Origin: Methanomicrobiales archaeon
GTDB lineage: Archaea > Halobacteriota > Methanomicrobia > Methanomicrobiales > JACTUA01
NCBI GenBank assembly: GCA_028678635.1
Contig: JAJRDC010000131.1
Span: 1-7,732, forward strand
DNA: 7,732 nucleotides
Direction of reading: 5' to 3'
Below, one piece after another: positions 5,190 through 7,732 of the stretch (within the stretch, counting starts at the first letter, position 1; each line of letters opens with the position of its first letter). A program made the translations under genes and the position numbers. The notes under the pieces are model-generated. The model made no database searches and was not told where the DNA came from. It saw nothing but the letters and a program-made list of their open reading frames with translations.

Positions 5190-6125
5190 ATGAGATACTG
5201 CGCACGGCCGGAGAAGGGTCTCTCGTACCACCAGGTGAACAGCGCCATCGAGGCAGCCTTCCGGGAACACGGGGAAGGAAGGGTCCAGATGCCGCCAAAG
5301 GTGTACATCACGTTCCCGAAGGGGGACTTCCGCACCATGCCTGCATACCTCCCTGCCCAGGAGATCGCAGGCGTGAAGATCGTAAACGTGCACCCCGAGA
5401 ACCGGGAGCACGGCCTCCCCACCGTGATGGCCATGACGATCCTGATCGACCCGGAGTCGGGTGTCCCCCGGGCGGTGCTGAATGCAACGAGCCTCACCGA
5501 CATGCGGACCGGGGCGGCCGGCGCGGTGGCGGCGAAGTACCTGGCCCCCGACCGGGAGGTGACGGTGGGGGTGATCGGGAGTGGCCGGCAGGCAGAGGCG
5601 CAGGTTGCTGCCCTCGCCGACGTGCGCCGCATCAGCCGGCTCCGGGTCTGGAGCCGGGATGGGAGGAATGCCGAGACGATGGCGTCCCGGTTCCGGGAAT
5701 ACGATGCCGCTGCGTCCGGCCTGGAACGGGCCTGCGATGCCGACGTGGTGATCACCACCACGCCATCCCGGGAACCGCTCGTGGAAAACGACTGGATCCG
5801 GGACGGGACCCATATCAATGCCATCGGGGCGGATGCTCCCGGGAAGGAGGAACTGGATCCCCGGATCCTGCTCCGGGCCCGGGTCTTTGTGGATGATATG
5901 GCCCAGGCGGTCCACTCTGGCGAGGTGAACGTGCCCATCTCGAAGGGCATCTATTCGCCGGACCGGATTGCCGGGACACTGGGGGAGGTGGTCACAGGGA
6001 GGAAACGGAGGGAACGGCCTGACGAGGTGACGGTCTTTGACTCCACCGGCCTTGCCATCCAGGACCTGGCCATCGCCCGGCTGGCACTGGAAGGGGCCGA
6101 GTGGATCGACCTTCCCTTCCCGTGA
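5190..6125 (+). CDS. Ornithine cyclodeaminase / mu-crystallin family protein (possible alanine dehydrogenase)
   Basis: An NAD(P)-dependent enzyme of the OCD/mu-crystallin family, 311 aa from ATG 5190. Seen in order: RVQMPPKVY (31-39), GDFRTMPAY (45-53), AGVKIVNVHPEN (60-71, Lys63 as expected substrate contact), LTDMRTGAAGAVAA (102-115), a Rossmann loop GVIGSGRQAEAQ (127-138), the dinucleotide-binding strand VVITTTPSREP (186-196), HINAIGADAPGKEELD (208-223) with the conserved Asp215, FVDD (233-236), and FDSTGLAIQDLA (283-294). All the family hallmarks are present. In archaea a homologue from Archaeoglobus (AF1665) is an alanine dehydrogenase, while other members act on ornithine, imines or opine-like substrates, so the substrate cannot be assigned here. 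An alternative ATG at 5133 adds 19 poorly conserved residues and lies upstream of the predicted transcription start; GGAGGGGAG (5172-5180) supports 5190. The gene ends 3 nt from the stop of the opposite-strand tes gene. Confidence 0.9.
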   Translation: MRYCARPEKGLSYHQVNSAIEAAFREHGEGRVQMPPKVYITFPKGDFRTMPAYLPAQEIAGVKIVNVHPENREHGLPTVMAMTILIDPESGVPRAVLNATSLTDMRTGAAGAVAAKYLAPDREVTVGVIGSGRQAEAQVAALADVRRISRLRVWSRDGRNAETMASRFREYDAAASGLERACDADVVITTTPSREPLVENDWIRDGTHINAIGADAPGKEELDPRILLRARVFVDDMAQAVHSGEVNVPISKGIYSPDRIAGTLGEVVTGRKRRERPDEVTVFDSTGLAIQDLAIARLALEGAEWIDLPFP

Positions 6126-6144
6126 CCCTCACGCCTCTTTTTCC
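6121..6144 (+). terminator. Hairpin plus T-run at the convergent gene ends
   Basis: CGTGA-CCC-TCACG (6121-6133) is a perfect 5-bp inverted repeat whose arms contain the stop codons of both converging genes (TGA 6123-6125 plus; TGA minus, 6131-6129). CTCTTTTTCC follows at 6135-6144, giving an intrinsic-like terminator for the plus-strand gene. It lies inside the last codons of tes. Confidence 0.5.
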
Positions 6145-7601
6145 AGGGGTCGTGAATACTTCCGCCAGACCTCTTCCCGGTACACCGGCCCGCTGTTATA
6201 GCTGCAGAAGGGGATCAGCCGGCCGTCGGGGGTGGCATAGTGGATGCAGCACCGCTGGACCCGGCCCAGGTCATAGTTGTACCGGTCCATGAAGTGCATG
6301 ACGCCGATGAAGAGCGCGTTCCAGTGGAACTCCTTCAGGGCATCGAAGTTCTGCTTGACGAGCGCCTGCCCCAGCATCTTCCAGAACTGGGTGGTGTCCC
6401 CCTTCTCCCCCTTCTGGACCGAATCGTGCATCTGCTTGATGCCCGTGATCAGGGTCTTGTACTTGTTGATAGACCCACCCTTCTTCAGGTCGTCGGACAT
6501 CTTGGTGACGGCAGCAAAGAACGAGTCCACGTCCAGCAGCCGGTTCACGGGCACGATCTCGCCCTCGTTCACAAAGGCGTAGGTGGCGGCCCCGCAGTGC
6601 TGGTGGGCGGTGAACCGGATCTGGGGGACTCCCCGGTAGGCCTCCACCAGGTCGGAGATGGGGAGCACGCACGGGATGGGGTAGAAATCATCCGCACGGA
6701 TCACGCCTCCCATCTGCTCCTCCATCTTCTTCAGGAGCTCCGGGATTGTGATCCGGGACCGTTCCACGTCCTCCTCACCCGCAGCACCGGTGAAGGCTAC
6801 CGGCTGGAAGTTCACCCCCCGCACCACCGAGATGTGTTCGACGGCAAACCGGATGATATCACCGATCTGGTGGTCATTGCGCCCCTTGATGATCGTCGGG
6901 ACGAGCACCGTCCCCAGCCGGACCTGGTCCAGGACCTGGATGGCCCTTTTATGGACCTCGTGGAATGGGTCTGTCTCCCGGGTGACCCCGTCAAAGTGAA
7001 GGTACACCGTGGAGAGGCCGGCCCCCCGGAGGGCCGCGGTGAACTCGGGATCCTTCCCGATCCTGACCCCGTTCGTCGCGATCTGCACCTGGTTGAACCC
7101 CAGCTCCTTTGCCTTCCGGATGATCTCCACGAGATCGTCCCGCATCGTGGGCTCACCTCCGGAGAACTGGACGGCCGGCGCAGGGACCGGCTTCTCGGCC
7201 CGCAGCAGTGCGAGCATCTCCACCACCTGGTCAAAGGTGGGCTCGTACACGTACCCGCAGGCCCTGGCATTCACAAAACAGAAGTCGCAGTTCAGGTTGC
7301 ACCGGTTGGTGAGGTCGATGTTCGCAAGAAGCGTCCCCGAGTGGTGGTGGGAGCAGAGGCCGCAGTTGGCAGGGCAGGTCTCCGGTGAGCCATCCTTCTG
7401 CGGGTTCTCCACGCCATTCCCCACGGCGTCAAAGGCATCGAACCGCCGGTACATGGCAGCATCAGACCAGTAGATGTGGCGGAAATGTCCGTGGACCGGG
7501 CAGGTGCGCTCCAGCCAGACCTTCCCCCCCTCATCGGTGATCTCGGCGGGAATCACCTTGCTGCAGACCGGGCAGAGGGTCGAAGTCCTCTTGAGAAGCA
7601 T
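6129..7601 (-). CDS. tes: Tetraether lipid synthase (radical SAM, MJ0619/MA_1486 type)
   Basis: Tes joins the phytanyl chain ends of two archaeol lipids by radical C-C coupling, giving macrocyclic archaeol and tetraethers (GDGT). The 490-aa product, numbered from ATG 7601, shows an N-terminal CPVC (C10, C13) with TCP (C34) as in the rubredoxin-like iron site. An auxiliary CPANCGLC follows (C76, C80, C83). The radical SAM motif CNLNCDFC (C101, C105, C108) lies after ANIDLTNR. SGGEP (147-151), QIATNGV (173-179), a further HCG (C336), and a C-terminal RCCIHYATPDGRLIPFC (C451, C452, C466) complete the pattern. Family members carry three [4Fe-4S] clusters and one mononuclear iron, which fits this cysteine set. 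An in-frame GTG at 7617-7619 would add MWWCDA; the ATG is preferred because homologues start near this point and GGTGTGA lies just upstream. It stands alone on the minus strand. Other COG1964-type radical SAM enzymes are the main alternative. Confidence 0.88.
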   Translation of the reverse strand: MLLKRTSTLCPVCSKVIPAEITDEGGKVWLERTCPVHGHFRHIYWSDAAMYRRFDAFDAVGNGVENPQKDGSPETCPANCGLCSHHHSGTLLANIDLTNRCNLNCDFCFVNARACGYVYEPTFDQVVEMLALLRAEKPVPAPAVQFSGGEPTMRDDLVEIIRKAKELGFNQVQIATNGVRIGKDPEFTAALRGAGLSTVYLHFDGVTRETDPFHEVHKRAIQVLDQVRLGTVLVPTIIKGRNDHQIGDIIRFAVEHISVVRGVNFQPVAFTGAAGEEDVERSRITIPELLKKMEEQMGGVIRADDFYPIPCVLPISDLVEAYRGVPQIRFTAHQHCGAATYAFVNEGEIVPVNRLLDVDSFFAAVTKMSDDLKKGGSINKYKTLITGIKQMHDSVQKGEKGDTTQFWKMLGQALVKQNFDALKEFHWNALFIGVMHFMDRYNYDLGRVQRCCIHYATPDGRLIPFCSYNSGPVYREEVWRKYSRPLEKEA

Positions 7602-7666
7602 CGCGTCACACCACCACACTGACTCCGATCATTCTCTCTTTCGATACCTTAATCTTTGTATCCGCT

Positions 7667-7686
7667 GCCAATATACCACTATTGGC
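7667..7686 (-). promoter_or_regulatory. tes promoter: TATA box inside an inverted repeat
   Basis: On the minus strand GGTATATTGG (7678-7669) is the best TATA box upstream of tes. It predicts a transcript start near 7646 and a leader of about 45 nt to ATG 7601. The same bases form GCCAATA (7667-7673), 6 nt, TATTGGC (7680-7686), a perfect 7-bp inverted repeat, so a dimeric regulator bound here would block TBP. An alternative weaker AT-rich element is 7641-7660. Confidence 0.55.
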
Positions 7687-7697
7687 TCCCGTGCTAG

Positions 7698-7711
7698 ATA
7701 TTGGTTATTGG
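7698..7711. promoter_or_regulatory. Tandem ATATTGG-TTATTGG motif upstream of tes
   Basis: Two adjacent 7-nt units sharing TATTGG (7699-7704 and 7706-7711) repeat the arm sequence of the inverted repeat at 7667-7686. On the minus strand they read CCAATA twice. They lie upstream of the tes TATA box and could be additional protein-binding sites, or belong to a gene to the right of the window. Confidence 0.35.
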
Positions 7712-7732
7712 ATAGCCGCGCTCCTCTCGGCG

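Noticed and set aside
5105..5950. Two long minus-strand frames opposite the OCD-family gene.
   Set aside because: Both are low-complexity, Arg/Ser- or Gly/His-rich shadows, whereas the plus strand carries all the family motifs.
6240..7388. A 382-codon open frame on the plus strand opposite tes.
   Set aside because: It is the antisense shadow of tes, with repetitive Asp/His/Leu composition and no recognisable motif.

Overview
The window looks like a stretch of housekeeping chromosome from a GC-rich euryarchaeal methanogen, most likely of the order Methanomicrobiales. The evidence is an archaeal-type DnaG primase, an archaea-only UPF0058 protein, a tetraether lipid synthase, a [NiFe]-hydrogenase maturation gene, TATA-type promoters in AT-rich gaps, GTG as well as ATG starts, and Shine-Dalgarno sequences of the GGTGAT/GGAGG kind. 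No mobile element, tRNA, rRNA or CRISPR array was seen.

Layout. (i) 1-2281, plus strand: the last codons of a probable hypA, then hypE (stop/start overlap ATGA) and a dihydroorotase gene, pyrC, which overlaps hypE by 7 nt. This is one tightly coupled operon. (ii) 2282-2472: a gap with small palindromes. (iii) 2473-2811: a DUF167/UPF0235 (YggU-type) protein. (iv) 2812-3228: the longest gap, holding a very GC-rich hairpin-forming tract, a perfect 8-bp hairpin, then the AT-rich promoter and leader of dnaG. (v) 3229-4467: dnaG. (vi) 4656-4940: a UPF0058 protein with its own TATA box. (vii) 5190-6125: an ornithine cyclodeaminase/mu-crystallin family protein (in archaea often alanine dehydrogenase). 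(viii) 6129-7601, minus strand: a radical SAM enzyme recognised as tetraether lipid synthase (Tes, MJ0619/MA_1486 type). It converges on the previous gene with only 3 nt between the two stop codons. Its promoter lies at the right edge of the window and is framed by an inverted repeat.

How the genes fit together. HypE makes the cyanide ligands of [NiFe] hydrogenases from a carbamoyl group that comes from carbamoyl phosphate. PyrC acts in pyrimidine synthesis, which also starts from carbamoyl phosphate, so the hypE-pyrC coupling joins two consumers of one metabolite. The other genes (primase/RNA decay, lipid maturation, amino-acid metabolism) appear to be separate transcription units, each with its own promoter-like AT-rich element.

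Most notable points: the dihydroorotase has Gln instead of the first His of the metal-binding HxH motif and probably Glu where a bridging carboxylated Lys might be expected; the tes promoter carries a GCCAATA-N6-TATTGGC inverted repeat over its TATA box, with two more TATTGG copies upstream; and a C-rich/G-rich hairpin may mask the dnaG ribosome binding site. I did not find convincing evidence for a wholly new multi-gene system here.
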